Origin: Sapria himalayana
Lineage: Eukaryota; Streptophyta; Magnoliopsida; Malpighiales; Rafflesiaceae
Direction of reading: 5' to 3'
DNA length: 64,000 nucleotides
Assembly (NCBI GenBank): GCA_029783825.1
Contig: JAREIK010017920.1
Coordinates: 29,135-93,134 of the forward strand
Numbering within the stretch: the stretch's first letter is position 1; each line of letters begins with the position of its first letter. A program made the position numbers and the translations under genes. Below, in pieces: positions 24,575 through 35,964 of this stretch. A model generated the notes under the pieces. The model was given only the letters and a program-made list of their open reading frames with translations, was not told the origin of the DNA and did no database searches.

Positions 24575-26673
24575 TTAAGTATTCATATCATAAGATTCCT
24601 AAGTGCGGATGTAGAGATATCAAATAGCTTGTATCATACTGACACAACTCATTTTTCAAGCCACCGTCTTGCCACCGTGCTATGCCATGCACGGTGGGTT
24701 AAATTTCTGTGTCATGCCAAACACGACATGGTGGAATGATCCACTAGCCTAGCACAGAATGGTCACCATGGGGCATGGCATGGCCAAGTGCATAGCCCTA
24801 AGTGATTAACCAATAGGTGGTCATCTTACGAGCTGTCCAATTACAATTGTCCTTGTTACTAATTATTTTTTTAAAAATTGACCACCTATGATAGACCGAG
24901 CAATCACTTAGGCTGGTTAACCATGTCGACGGGCTAGGCACATAGGTTGTGCTTGGCTCAGCATGAGGCACAACTCTTGCCGGCATAGCACGGAACGAGC
25001 CGTCCCTTGGGGTGGCTCGGCCTGGCCCAAGGTATAGTTCTAGATTGTGCCATGATGTGCCATACACTACTATATCAGACCATGTTGTGGATCAGGCCCA
25101 GGCCTCCCGACCCATTTGACATCTCTATCTAGATGTCGGAACAACATACTAAAATAATAATAGTTAGAAAAACAAATATTAAACAATGAATTTAAGCAAT
25201 ATAGTGGCGTGGTGTCTATGATGTCTGATATCTAGATTAATCACGATTATGCATCTTTTACATACCTCACTACTCTATGTGAATTCTAAATGAACACTTA
25301 ATTAAAAGATTTTTGATTTTCAAAAATTATCCATACTAATGATAGCCCAGCCATATATGAGTGCATAAAAAAATATTTAGAGATTATCATATTAAAAAAT
25401 AAATTATTTACTATCACATTTGATAAAGTATCTAACAATGAAGTAGCCACTAATATTTTTGTTTGGACCATTAGAGATGGGCTATTAGAAAATATTTTTC
25501 ATGTTAGATATATGTGTCACATTATTAACCTGATAGTACAAGCATGGATAAAGGTTGTTTCCCCCGCTTTAAAAAAAATATGAAACTCACTAAAATATCT
25601 TTGAACACCTAGCAGATAATAAGAGTTTGGTAGTCTATATTTATCAGTGTGTCTAAAAAAGAAAAAATACCAAATGAATGTGAGACATCATTAGAATTAC
25701 ACTTACCTGATGTTAAAGTTATGTGTTGGATATGAACATGTGATATCTAACTACATTAATAGTAAAAGTGATTAACTTATTTTTGACATAGACTAGGATA
25801 TATGAATTTCATGTATGAAATTCCTTAAGATTTGTTTTGACACAACGAATAGATTTTTGTTTGTTTACACTCCCATCACATGCATTGCTCTCAAGTACAA
25901 ATACAATATTAGTAGCATGTTTAGCAAGTTTAGAGATAACTTTACATTTAGTGTCATGGTTATTGAGATGAAAACCAAGTACTAGTCTACTTTTATATCT
26001 TTTTATTATTTGTCTGCCTACATGGATCCTAGGAATAAGGTGGAAGGGATAGAAAATATTTTGAGATCAATATCCACATGCATGAACAAGGAACGCCAAC
26101 CTGAAGGGTTCATTAATAAAAAATTGGCTGAGTTATTCACATACTATGACACTAGGTATAATAGTATTTGTAGCCAGACTCTGAGTACAGATTTAGACAC
26201 CATATTCAAAGATGATGGCTTTCTCCATTCAGTTAGTGAGGGAGAAATAACAAAGTGGACCATCGAATAGTAATGAGCTATTTTAGTACTTAGATAATGA
26301 TTATCCCTCAATCCTATCATATAATAGTAGCAATAACCTTTATATTTTACAATTGTGAAAATTATATGAATCTGCCTATCTCATGTTCTCTAAGATAATA
26401 CAAGATCTATTGACTACTCCAATGTCAAGCATGATATCAGATTCTACTTTTTATGTTACCATCAATGTCATTTCAGATAAGTAATCGAGAATATGGTCAA
26501 ATATCATTGAGCCTCTAGCATGCATGAAGAATTGGAAGGATTCGAGGTTAAGCATCTAAGATCAGGCTGGAACAAGAGTAGAGGAGTTACTGGAAGATGA
26601 TGACTCATGTGACTTTGAGGATGTTGAGCCCACCACTAGAGACACCATCAAATGCTTATGTGATGATGATTAG
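24575..26673 (+). pseudogene. hAT transposase remnant, BED domain missing
   Basis: The remnant starts near the residues that follow the BED domain and is split by the MITE. It resumes at about 25,136 with the KLEKQ-like and SDIW regions, then the dimerisation segment near 26,390-26,470. One readable stretch is the DPRNKVEGIEN region at 26,022. Many stops and indels. Confidence 0.8.
24612..25127. mobile_element. non-autonomous hAT element nested in a hAT copy
   Basis: A 516-bp element with ends TAGAGATATCAAATAG and CCATTTGACATCTCTA. The flanking 8-mers TGCGGATG (24,604-24,611) and TCTAGATG (25,128-25,135) agree at five of eight positions, as expected for an old target duplication. It lies inside the transposase remnant. 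The GC-richer body has GGCATGGCATGG and GGCTCGGCCTGGCC words and no transposase. Confidence 0.72.
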
Positions 26674-27164
26674 TTGCACACTTATTCCAATTGGTATTTA
26701 GATTGAACTTGATTATAATTGATGATTGTTATATTTTGTACTTTTTTTATTTTATTTTTGGTTGGATTGGAAGATGAATTTTTTTTGTTAATTTTCTTTT
26801 TTAAATTTTTATTAATGTTTTTATTGTGATTTATGTGAAATTATGTTTTTAAGTCATAATGGATAACTTAAATTTTTTAATTTGCAAAATTAATATTTAA
26901 AATCATAAACTAGTGAATGGTCGATGATCAACCAAGTTAGCTTCCTCCGACCATGACCTAGTAAGGCATGGCATGACTCGACATGGCTTGACATGACCCA
27001 CCATCACTTAGCATGGCCCAACATGATCAGCCTGATTTTTCCTATAATTGAGCCTGCCATGCCATGCCATGCCATGCCTAGTAGGCTAGCACATCATGAT
27101 GGTCTGACTAGGTCCCTTAAAAAAGAGGTCATGCCAATATGACATGACCTATTGTACACCTCTA

Positions 27165-27411
27165 ATTAGAACTCTAAAATTATGTGTTTTGATGGGAATA
27201 GTACTAAAATGATGGATCACCTTGAATATTCTTTTATTGCATTCAAATATCTTAAATTTGATAGAATTTGATATTTATTATCTGAAATGATAATATAAAT
27301 ACTAGTACATTGAATTTTATTAAAAGTGATAAGTTAAAAGAATTTTGGAAGATAATAGTATACTAGATTTCATTATGGGATACAACCATACCAATAGTAA
27401 AATACTTGATC
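27165..27411 (+). repeat. isolated ~250-bp satellite monomer
   Basis: One monomer, from ATTAGAACTCTAAAATTATG to CTTGATCTCATT, separates two decayed hAT copies. It shows that the satellite once continued beyond 24.1 kb. Confidence 0.8.
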
Positions 27412-28768
27412 TCATTAAAAAATTGATTTCTATCATGAGTCTTCCGATTAGATTTTTGAAGGATGCTAGAGGTGTCATTATATGAGGGCCTATTTTCATA
27501 TTATTTATTATAGAATTCCTAGGTATGCATATAGGAATGACATACTTAAATATTATAAGTTAGAAAAATAAATAATAATTAATGAATTTAGGCAATAAAG
27601 TAGAGTGATATTCATGATGTTTGATATCTAGACTAGTGGTAACGATGTATTATTTGCATGCCTCACTGCCCACTATATAGATTCTACAACGAAACTTAAT
27701 AAAAAGATTTTAAGAATTTCTAAGATTCTCCATCATATTGATGACTTTGCCATATATGAGTGTATGCTAAGGATCTTTAGAGATTATTATATTCAGTATA
27801 AAATGTTTAGTGTCACATTTTATAATGCATCAAATAATGAATTAGCTATTAATATGTTTGTTAGGACCAATAAACATGCACAATTAGGTAATTTTTTTAT
27901 ATTAGATGCATGTGTCATATTATTAACCTAATAGTACAAGCAATGATGAATATTGTTTCCACAACATTAAGAAAAATAAGAAACTCACTAAATATAATAC
28001 GATATTTAGCATGCATTAAGAGTTTGATAGTCTATAATGTTTATGGGTCTAAAGAAGAAGAAAGTCCAAATGGATGTAAGAAATTATTGAAATTAAACTT
28101 ACATGATGTTGGAGTCATGTATTAGATATGAACATGTGATACCCGACTATATCAATAGTGAAAGTGACAAATTATTATTGATGACACTAACTCCTATGGT
28201 GGCATGAAATCTACTAACTCATACGGTGTCAAATATAGCATAAAAGTTTGTTTTTTTAGTTGCAATCAATATCATTTCAGATATGAGATCGAGATTGCAA
28301 CAATATATCATTGAGACACTTGCATGCTTGAAGGAATGAGAGGATTCAAGGTTATGAATCTATGATTTTATTTTTTTATTTGAATGATGAATTTTTTTAT
28401 TGCTTTTGTCTATATTATTATTTTTTTTGTTTATCTTTTTTTTATTTGGATGATGGATTTTTTTTATTTCATATGAATGTAAAATACTATTTTATTTTTT
28501 CATATTATTACATTATGATTTTCATACTTAAAATCAAAAAATAGCATAACCCGACACAACCCAGCACAACATCGCACAACTCAGAATGATTCTTCTTGGA
28601 CTCATTCTGGTCATGACATGCTCGGCCATGCAAAATACAAGTCATGTCTTGGTCTTGCTGGGCATGGCAAGACTTCCTTACCAAGTTGTGCCCAACAAGG
28701 CATGGTGGCCTGACTGGGCTAGCTAAAATGGGTCATAAAAATACATCACTACCCATTTGATACCTCTA
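27412..28768 (+). mobile_element. decayed hAT copy, 5'-truncated and internally deleted
   Basis: It joins the satellite directly in the segment encoding the IxxMSLPIRF region (about 27,430), so the left end and BED domain are missing. A second deletion joins the middle of the core (about 28,190) to the start of the dimerisation segment (MARNLLTHTV-like). The right end is ACCCATTTGATACCTCTA, finishing at 28,768. Confidence 0.75.
27421..28350 (+). pseudogene. hAT transposase remnant, twice deleted
   Basis: Fragments of the core (CHIINLIVQ-like at 27,913) and of the C-terminal dimerisation region (28,205-28,340) remain in the order of the intact transposase. They are separated by frame changes and a deletion of roughly 300 codons. 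Confidence 0.75.
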
Positions 28769-29199
28769 AGTGTAGTGCTCTCTGGATGCGGGGAAGTGCC
28801 CCCATCATGTTTTAACAAAAAAAAGCATCATTTTGTGGTTTTTTTTGGCATTTTTGGTATGTAGATTTGATGTGTCTCTCTCTCCTCATGTGCATGCATT
28901 TTTGGTGTGTAAAATATATATTCTATACAATTTTTGTGTAGATTATGTGTGTGTGTGTGTGTAATCACAATTTTATTTACAATTCTTTGTGTTTTGTATG
29001 AATGCTTTATACATAATTATATGTCATAAGGAATTAAAGTTTAAACAATATTTTGAGATTCAAAAAACTACAAATAGAATCTAATCTTTGATCCACAATC
29101 AAAATGCAATCATGTTGTTGATATTGAGCCATGAAATTATGAATCAATACTATCACATAAAGAATAATATAAAAAAGATTCATATAGATCTACCAAAGA
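28769..29199. other. AT-rich spacer with a short (TG)n run
   Basis: No gene seen. It contains a (TG)n microsatellite at about 28,945-28,962 and lies between two oppositely oriented decayed hAT copies. Confidence 0.5.
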
Positions 29200-29238
29200 T
29201 CATTAATGACATTGGCCCATTTGGCCTACAACAAAATC

Positions 29239-29310
29239 TGGCCATGTCGGATCATGTTGGGCCATGTCAGTTCATGTCAGATCATGTCAGTTCATGCCAG
29301 ATCATGTCAG
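29239..29310 (+). repeat. 20-bp tandem repeat near a hAT end
   Basis: Imperfect repeats of TTCATGTCAGATCATGTCAG. They occupy the place of the GC-rich subterminal array at the right end of the minus-strand hAT copy, so they may be its decayed subterminal repeats. Confidence 0.6.
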
Positions 29311-29849
29311 TTTTAGACTAAAACTTGAAATTCAAATAAAATTTAAAATATTTTTAATTTTTAATTTTTAATTAATTTTTTTATTAAAAATATTTCATTT
29401 CAAAAAATTAAAATAATATTAAAATTAAAAAAATTTAACATTTGCAATCATGCTCGCCACAAATAATATATATATTCTATTTCATATTCAAAAGTAGAAT
29501 ATTATGCATATACGGATACATATTTATAAAAAAATAAAAAAAATATTATTCATTTTATTTCAAAAGTGGCGCATATCTCATGAGACAATAAGTACAATAA
29601 TACATGAATCAAAATGACATAAATAAATAATAGAAATAAAAAAATAATGATAATATAGTTTTATATAAACAAAATAAAAATCACATAACTCATCAATTGG
29701 TGTCTATGGTACAGTAGTGCAGATGTAAATACAAATAGGCATCATCATGTATACATCTAAATGTATCATTAGTACGTGCCTCAATATTCTTGATCTCTAT
29801 GTCCAATGAATCATCATCTACCATCATCTCTTGCACCTTATCTTAAATG

Positions 29850-32190
29850 CTCAATCTCAAATCTTCTCAATCCTTCATGTATGCAAAAGTCTTTATAATA
29901 TCTAGTCATAGTTTTGATCTCCTATCTGAAATAACATTGACTATCACAAAAAATATAGACTCATATGCTATATTATATATTGAATGGGTCAATAGATTAT
30001 GTGTTCTCTTATATAATATTGGATATGTGAATTTGTATGATTTCTAACAAAGTAAAATATCAAAATTTTTATTATCAACATATGATAAAATGAAGTGGTA
30101 CTTATTATCTTAATACTAAGACAGCTCACTCTTATTCAATGATTATCCCATTATTTTCTCCTAGCTAACAAACTAAAGAAGACAACATCTCTGAATATGG
30201 TGTCCATATCTAAACTTAGATCATAGCAATATCTATCATACCTAGTGTCATAATATATAAGCAAGTTAATTAATTTTTTTTTGTGAATGAAACTTTCATA
30301 TTGGTATTCATAGTTCATTCATGTAGATATGTATGTAAAAATGGTTTCTACCACTTCCACTTAATCTTATGATCCATATAGGCAGTCAAGTAATACAAAG
30401 TTGGAATGGAGGACCAATATTTTAAATAATTGATTTTCATCTCAATAGTCATGATACTAAATATTAGATGACCTCTATGCTTGCTAAATATACTACTAAT
30501 ATTATACATACACCTAAGTGTAATGAAAATATTAGGAGTATACACAAATGAACATATGTTCATTGTGTCATTAAAAATTATCAAAATTTTTATAAAATTA
30601 TTTTTATAACCCGGTCTCTATCATCAATAATAAGTTTATCAGTATTACTATTGGTATATCAAATATCAAATGTTGGTAGTCAATACTTGACTCCAACATA
30701 AGATAATTATAACTTTGATGGTATCTCATATCTATTTGGAAAATTTTTTTTAGACCCATATACAAATAGAGACTACTACTCTTATTATCTACTAGGCATC
30801 TTATAGTATTTAAGTGAATTTTTTTTAATGCAGAAGAATCAACTTCTATTCATGCATGTGCTATCAGGTTAATTATGTAATACATACACCTAACATGAAA
30901 GATATCACATAATAACTCATCTCTAATAATTCTAACAAACATACTACTAGTTATTCTATTATTAGAAGTATTATTAAAAGTAATATTAAATATTTTATTA
31001 TGAATACCATATTATCTAAAGATTCTTACCATAGACTCATATATGAAAGATCCATCATGAGGATAAATAATCTCAGAAAATCCTAATAATCTTTTATTAA
31101 GTTCTCATTTTGAGTCTTATAAACTCAACTAGTACAAATAGTACAAATTCATAATGTGAATAATATATCATCGTGACTAGTATAAATTTCAGATGTCACA
31201 GATGCAACTCAACTATATTTTTAAAATTTATTAATTATTACTTTTTTTAATTTACAATATTTTATTATGTCATTCCTACTTATGAACCTATGAATTTTAT
31301 AATAAGCAAACTAAAAATAGGTCTGCATATTATTGACTAACCTAAGATACTCCAAAAATCTAATCAAAAGTATCATGATCATAATCAATTTTTTCATCAC
31401 TTTCTTCTCAAATTCATTTTGGTATATGCATGGAATCATAGAAGCTAAGATAGATTCAACTTGAAAGACCATGTAGCTCAGTTAAATATATCAAATGAGT
31501 TGTATTATACCAGCATGGCCAATTTCAATGTGGCATAGTCATGCCATCGTGTCGTGCCGTCCACATCATGGTATGATTCCCATGTTGTGCCAGCCATGAC
31601 ATGGTATGATCCCCTTTTTCTGCAAGCCATGATATGGTATGATTTTCATGTAGTGCCTAGGATGAGGCAGGAACTAGTAGATCAGCCTGGCATAGCATAG
31701 TTGGCTCGCATAGTGCAAGGTCATGCTAAAATATGTCTGACTATCTCGATTGAAAGCCTTTTGCATGAAGACATATGGGTGACCAACTTATATGGCCGAC
31801 CAATTGAAATTGACTGCATAAGTCAGATCTTACTTACATGACTAGATTTTTTTAAAATAACCTATCTTATCAGGCAATCACCTGATGGAACTTGACTCAT
31901 GACTCATAGTAGGTCATGAGTCTCTAGGTTGGTGGATTGTGCCACCAGGCTAGAGATGCTAGTCAAAATTTTCCCTACACAAGGCACAACTCTTCCTAGA
32001 CTAAACCAAGAAAGGCTGAAGCATGTTATATTATGGGCTATGTCCAGGCTGCCTGGCCTAATTTACACCTCTACTTTCAGTTGGGTTTGCCTCAGATCAA
32101 ATGCATCATTGCATACCTCTTAAGGTAGTGTCATATTCACTCATGTTCTATATGTATATATCTTTTGATAATATGTATATTATATTGCTT
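29850..32190 (-). pseudogene. hAT transposase remnant, minus strand
   Basis: Order on the minus strand: the tail of the BED finger (about 32,190-32,085), a MITE, the IRFLEYL-like region (about 31,350), the core with NTSNN (about 30,970), a 78-codon open piece at 30,348-30,584 matching the TTNMCSSVYTPTTCIALR region of the intact protein, and the dimerisation segment (about 29,990-29,850). Stops and indels occur throughout. Confidence 0.78.
31483..32073. mobile_element. non-autonomous hAT element nested in the BED region
   Basis: A 591-bp element starting TAAATATATCAAATGAG and ending AATTTACACCTCTA. Its left terminus differs from TAGAGGTGTCAAATGAG almost only by G-to-A changes, as expected from decay of methylated cytosines. 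The flanking 8-mers AGCTCAGT and CTTTCAGT agree at five of eight positions. The two sides join the BED-region remnant of the surrounding hAT copy. The body resembles the MITEs at 24.6 and 35 kb. Confidence 0.7.
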
Positions 32191-32207
32191 TATCTTTGAC
32201 ACCCCTA

Positions 32208-32755
32208 TAATTTTTATTTTTTTATAATTCTAAAGTAAATCCATACTATTAAAATTTACCTAGTTTTTTGTTTTTTAGGCAGCAAATAGATTCGTATTGA
32301 TGCTATTGAAGAAAACTTAGTTTTGCCCTTTTACCTTTCTTTAGGGTTTTTGTTATTATAAACATCTAAGTCAATTTCAAATTTATTATCATTATATTTA
32401 CTATTTACCAATTTTTAAAAATATTTCTATTTTTTAAATACAACTAATAAAAAACTTACATAAAAAAAATTTAAAAATACCATAACCAAAATCATTTTAT
32501 TGAAAAATATTTTTATTTGCACTACTACTGACATCAAATAAAATTTTGAGTTGCAACTTGCACCACATATACCATATGGCAAAATTAAATATAAAAATAG
32601 TAAAAAAAAAATTACAAAAATAAAAAAAGATGATAAAGAGTCACAAGTGACAAGAGAGGAGAGAGAGATTCAAATAAATTAGAATTAATTTCATAAATTT
32701 CCTAAATATCTATTTAAAGTGATTTTTATTATTTTTTTTATTAATTTATTTTTTT
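32208..32755. other. AT-rich stretch without a recognised feature
   Basis: No gene, transposon terminus or strong repeat seen. It leads into the simple-repeat block. Confidence 0.5.
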
Positions 32756-34238
32756 TATTTTTTTATCTTTTTATTTCTTTATTTCTTTATTTCTTTATTT
32801 CTTTATTTCTTTATTTCTTTGATTCTTTATTTCTTTATTTCTTTGATTCTTTATTTCTTTATTTCTTTGATTCTTTATTTCTTTGATTCTTTATTTCTTT
32901 GATTCTTTATTTCTTTGATTCTTTATTTCTTTGATTCTTAATTTCTTTGATTCTTTATTTCATTGATTCTTAATTTCTCTGATTCTTTATTTCTTTGATT
33001 CTTTATTTCTTTGATTCTTAATTTCATTGATTCTTTATTTCTTTGATTCTTAATTTCTTTGATTCTTTATTTCTTTGATTCTTAATTTCATTGATTCTTT
33101 ATTTCTTTGATTCTTAATTTCATTGATTCTTTATTTCTTTGATTCTTAATTTCTTTGATTCTTTATTTCTTTGATTCTTTACTTCTTTGATTCTTTACTT
33201 TTTTGATTCTTTACTTCTTTGATTCTTTACTTCTTTGATTCTTTATTTCTTTGATTCTTTATTTCTTTGATTCTTTATTTCTTTGATTCTTTATTTCTTT
33301 GATTCTTTATTTCTTTGATTCTTTATTTCTTTGATTCTTTATTTCTTTGATTCTTTATTTCTTTGATTCTTTATTTCTTTGATTCTTTATTTCTTTGATT
33401 CTTTATTTCTTTGATTCGTTATTTCTTTGATTCGCTATTTCTTTGATTCGTTATTTCTTTGATTCGTTATTTCTTTGATTCGTTATTTCTTTGATTCTTT
33501 ATTTCTTTGATTCTTTATTTCTTTGATTCTTTATTTCTTTGATTCTTTATTTCTTTGATTCTTTATTTCTTTGATTCTTTATTTCTTTGATTCTTTATTT
33601 CTTTGATTCTTTATTTCTTTGATTCTTTATTTCTTTGATTCTTTATTTCTTTGATTCTTTACTTCTTTGATTCTTTATTTCTTTGATTCTTTATTTCTTT
33701 GATTCTTTATTTCTTTGATTCTTTATTTCTTTGATTCTTTATTTCTTTGATTCGTTATTTCTTTGATTCGCTATTTCTTTGATTCGTTATTTCTTTGATT
33801 CGTTATTTCTTTGATTCGTTATTTCTTTGATTCTTTATTTCTTTGATTCTTTATTTCTTTGATTCTTTATTTCTTTGATTCTTTATTTCTTTGATTCTTT
33901 ATTTCTATGATTCTTTATTTTATTTGATTCTTTATTTCTTTGATTCTTTATTTCTTTGATTCGTTATTTCTTTGATTCGCTATTTCTTTGATTCGTTATT
34001 TCTTTGATTCGTTATTTCTTTGATTCTTTATTTCTTTGATTCTTTATTTCTTTGATTCTTTATTTCTTTAATTCTTTATTTCTTTGATTCTTTATTTCTA
34101 TGATTCTTTATTTTATTTGATTCTTTATTTCTTTGATTCTATATTTCTTTGATTCTTTATTTCTTTGATTCTTTATTTCTTTGATTCTTTATTTCTTTGA
34201 TTCTTTATTTCTTTGATTCTTTTTTCCTTTGATTCTTT
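32756..34238 (+). repeat. 16-bp minisatellite (TTTATTTCTTTGATTC)n with higher-order structure
   Basis: About 1.48 kb that begins as 8-bp TTTATTTC units (to about 32,830) and becomes a regular 16-bp repeat, TTTATTTCTTTGATTC. Variant units recur as blocks: a run of CGTT, CGCT, CGTT, CGTT units starts at 33,413, 33,749 and 33,958. The first two are 336 bases (21 units) apart. A TTCTATGATTC-type variant recurs at 33,901 and 34,094. Whole blocks were therefore duplicated. There is no coding capacity. Confidence 0.95.
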
Positions 34239-34819
34239 ATTCCTTCCCTCCTTCCCTCCTCCCCTCCTCCCCTCCTTCCCTCCTCCCCTCCTCCCCTCCT
34301 TCCCTCCTCCCCTCCCTCCCTCCTCCCCTCCCTCCCTCCTCCCCTCCTTCCCTCCTCCCCTCCCTCCCTCCTCCCCCCTTTCTCCCTCCTCCCCTCCCTC
34401 CCTCCTCCCCTCTCTCCCTCCTCCCCTCCTTCCCTCCTCCACTCCCTCCCTCCTCCCCTCCTTCCCTCCTCCCCTCCCTCCCTCCTCCCCCCTCCCTCCC
34501 CTCCTCCCCTCCCTCCCTCCTCCCCTCTCTCCCTCCTCTCTTCCTTTTCTCCTCCCTCTCTCCCTCCTCCCCTCCCTCCCTCCTCTCCTCCTTTTCTCCT
34601 CCCTCTCTCCCTCCTCCCCTCCCTCCCTCCTCCCCTCCCTCCCTCCTCCCCTCCCTCCCTCCTCCCCTCCCTCCCTCCTCCCCTCCCTCCCTCCTCCCCT
34701 CCCTCCCTCCTCCCCTCCCTCCCTCCTCCCCTCCCTCCCTACCACCCTCCTTCCATCCATCCCTCCTTCCATCCATCCCTCCTTCCTTCCCTCCTTCCTT
34801 CCCTCCCTCCTTCCTTCCT
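34239..34819 (+). repeat. ~580-bp pure pyrimidine tract (CCCTCCCTCCTC-type)
   Basis: Almost every base is C or T, in 11-13 base words such as CCCTCCCTCCTCC. The complement is all purine and could form triplex or slipped structures. Long frames on both strands (Leu-Pro-Ser-rich on plus, Gly-Arg-Glu-rich on minus) exist only because the sequence lacks stop triplets. Confidence 0.95.
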
Positions 34820-34961
34820 TTTTATTCTTTTAATTTATTTTAATTTTTTTTAATTTTTTTTAATTTTTTTTAATTTTTTTTAATTTTTTTTTTATTTTTT
34901 TTAATTTTTTTTAATTTTTTTTAGTTTTTTTTAGTTTTTTTAGTTTTTTTTAGTTTTTTTT
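34820..34961 (+). repeat. T-rich repeat (TTTTTTTTAA)n
   Basis: Repeats of seven to ten T followed by AA or AG close the compound simple-repeat block. Confidence 0.9.
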
Positions 34962-34997
34962 ATGCCAAAAATCCATCTATCATTGGATTTTTGGCAT
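34962..34997. repeat. perfect 14-bp hairpin at the edge of the T-rich tract
   Basis: ATGCCAAAAATCCA (34,962-34,975) and TGGATTTTTGGCAT (34,984-34,997) are perfect inverted repeats around an 8-base loop. The hairpin sits exactly at the junction between the simple repeats and the MITE-like sequence. Confidence 0.85.
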
Positions 34998-35531
34998 GTG
35001 CCCATTGAAAACAATTTGATTGCTACATTTTTTTAAGGATTGTTGTCGCTGCCTTTGCTCATTATGTGAAACCATAACAGGCATGCCACATAATTGAACT
35101 ATATTTACATGATTGAGTTTTGTTTTAATATGACCCCATCAAGAGAAATTACCCGATGGAGCTTTACCAATGACCCATGATTACATGTGTCGAATGTGCC
35201 GTCATGGGTCAGCACGGCCCATTTTTTCAGACCCTTATGGCCCCACGTGTTGTGCCTAGCATGATATGGTTCCCTGGAGAGCACGCTCGCCATGGCCCAC
35301 CACCCAAAATCAGGATGGTTTCAAGTTGATTTATGCTTGGATTTGGGGATGCGGGCGCTCCCGTTGACCCGCTCGGCTTATTATGTCACCTGTTGGGCGT
35401 CGCACCATTGCCGCATCGCCCGTCCCCATTTTGGCTGTCTTCGCTTTGTGCTTGGGTCATGCCTAGCATGGCTAATTCGAGTTGTGCCTCATGTCATGCT
35501 CAAGTCAGTCTCATCCCACTTAACACCTCTA
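34998..35531. mobile_element. non-autonomous hAT-type element, left end lost
   Basis: The right end CTTAACACCTCTA finishes at 35,531. The body shares the CCCGATGGAGCTT, GGCCCACCACCCAAAAT and CGTCGCACCATTGCC segments with the MITEs at 2,106 and 31,483. The left terminus is not recognisable and may have been lost at the simple-repeat junction. Confidence 0.6.
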
Positions 35532-35964
35532 AGGCTCTAAATTTAGAGCATTCAATCCAATTTTTATTTATTTAATTTGAATTTCAGTTTTCTAGGATTT
35601 TATATCCTATAAAATATATTTTAGTTCAAAATAAAATTTTAGATATTATATACTTTATATATTTATTGTACATTTGAAGAAATCTTTAGCATACATTATT
35701 AGATTTAGCATTATTATATTTTGAACTTTGTTTTTTAGTATATTGGATTTTAATAAATTGTTGTATTTTGGTTTCTCACTTTTGTGTTATTTTATTTTTT
35801 GCTTCCGTTATTTCTATAACCAAGCATTGTTCCTTATATTTTGTAATTTCAAATAAATTATGATCCAAATTTCTTAACCCTAACAACTTATAAAAAGTGA
35901 AATTCTAAATAACACAAAAAAAAGTGATATCTATACTTTTGTGGAGGTGTACTCTTTATTGATA
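35532..35964. other. AT-rich stretch, possibly the 5' LTR of the next element
   Basis: No gene seen. It precedes a primer-site-like AGGTATCAATCT (about 35,971), so it may be a decayed long terminal repeat, but I cannot pair it convincingly with the 3' side. Confidence 0.35.

Larger units (their letters stand above)
24148..27164 (+). mobile_element. decayed hAT copy with internal deletion and a nested MITE
   Basis: The left part (about 24,148-24,480) matches the leader of the intact element: the AATGGCAAAGGC hairpin region, then CTCTCTCTCTCC. The BED half of the transposase is deleted. The rest runs from an HIIRF-like segment (24,575), through a MITE at 24,612-25,127, to 26,673. It finishes with a decayed right terminus ATTGTACACCTCTA at 27,151-27,164. 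Satellite resumes at once, but in a different monomer phase from the left side, so the left terminus was lost by deletion. Confidence 0.75.
29200..32207 (-). mobile_element. decayed hAT copy in reverse orientation, with a nested MITE
   Basis: Transposase remnants are read on the minus strand from about 32,190 down to 29,850. The upper limit is set by TTTGACACCCCTA at 32,195-32,207, a decayed terminus in the orientation expected for the left end of a minus-strand copy. The lower limit is placed where the GGCCCATTTGGCC / ATCATGTCAG subterminal-like sequence begins and is approximate. The leader and the first part of the BED domain are gone. Confidence 0.68.

Noticed and set aside
32756..34238. 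CRISPR-like regular repeats
   Set aside because: The 16-bp units are contiguous without unique spacers, in a plant nuclear setting.
34173..34843. Long open frames on both strands (Leu-Pro-Ser-rich and Gly-Arg-Glu-rich)
   Set aside because: They exist only because a pure C/T tract cannot form stop triplets in most frames; composition is repetitive and no domain is present.
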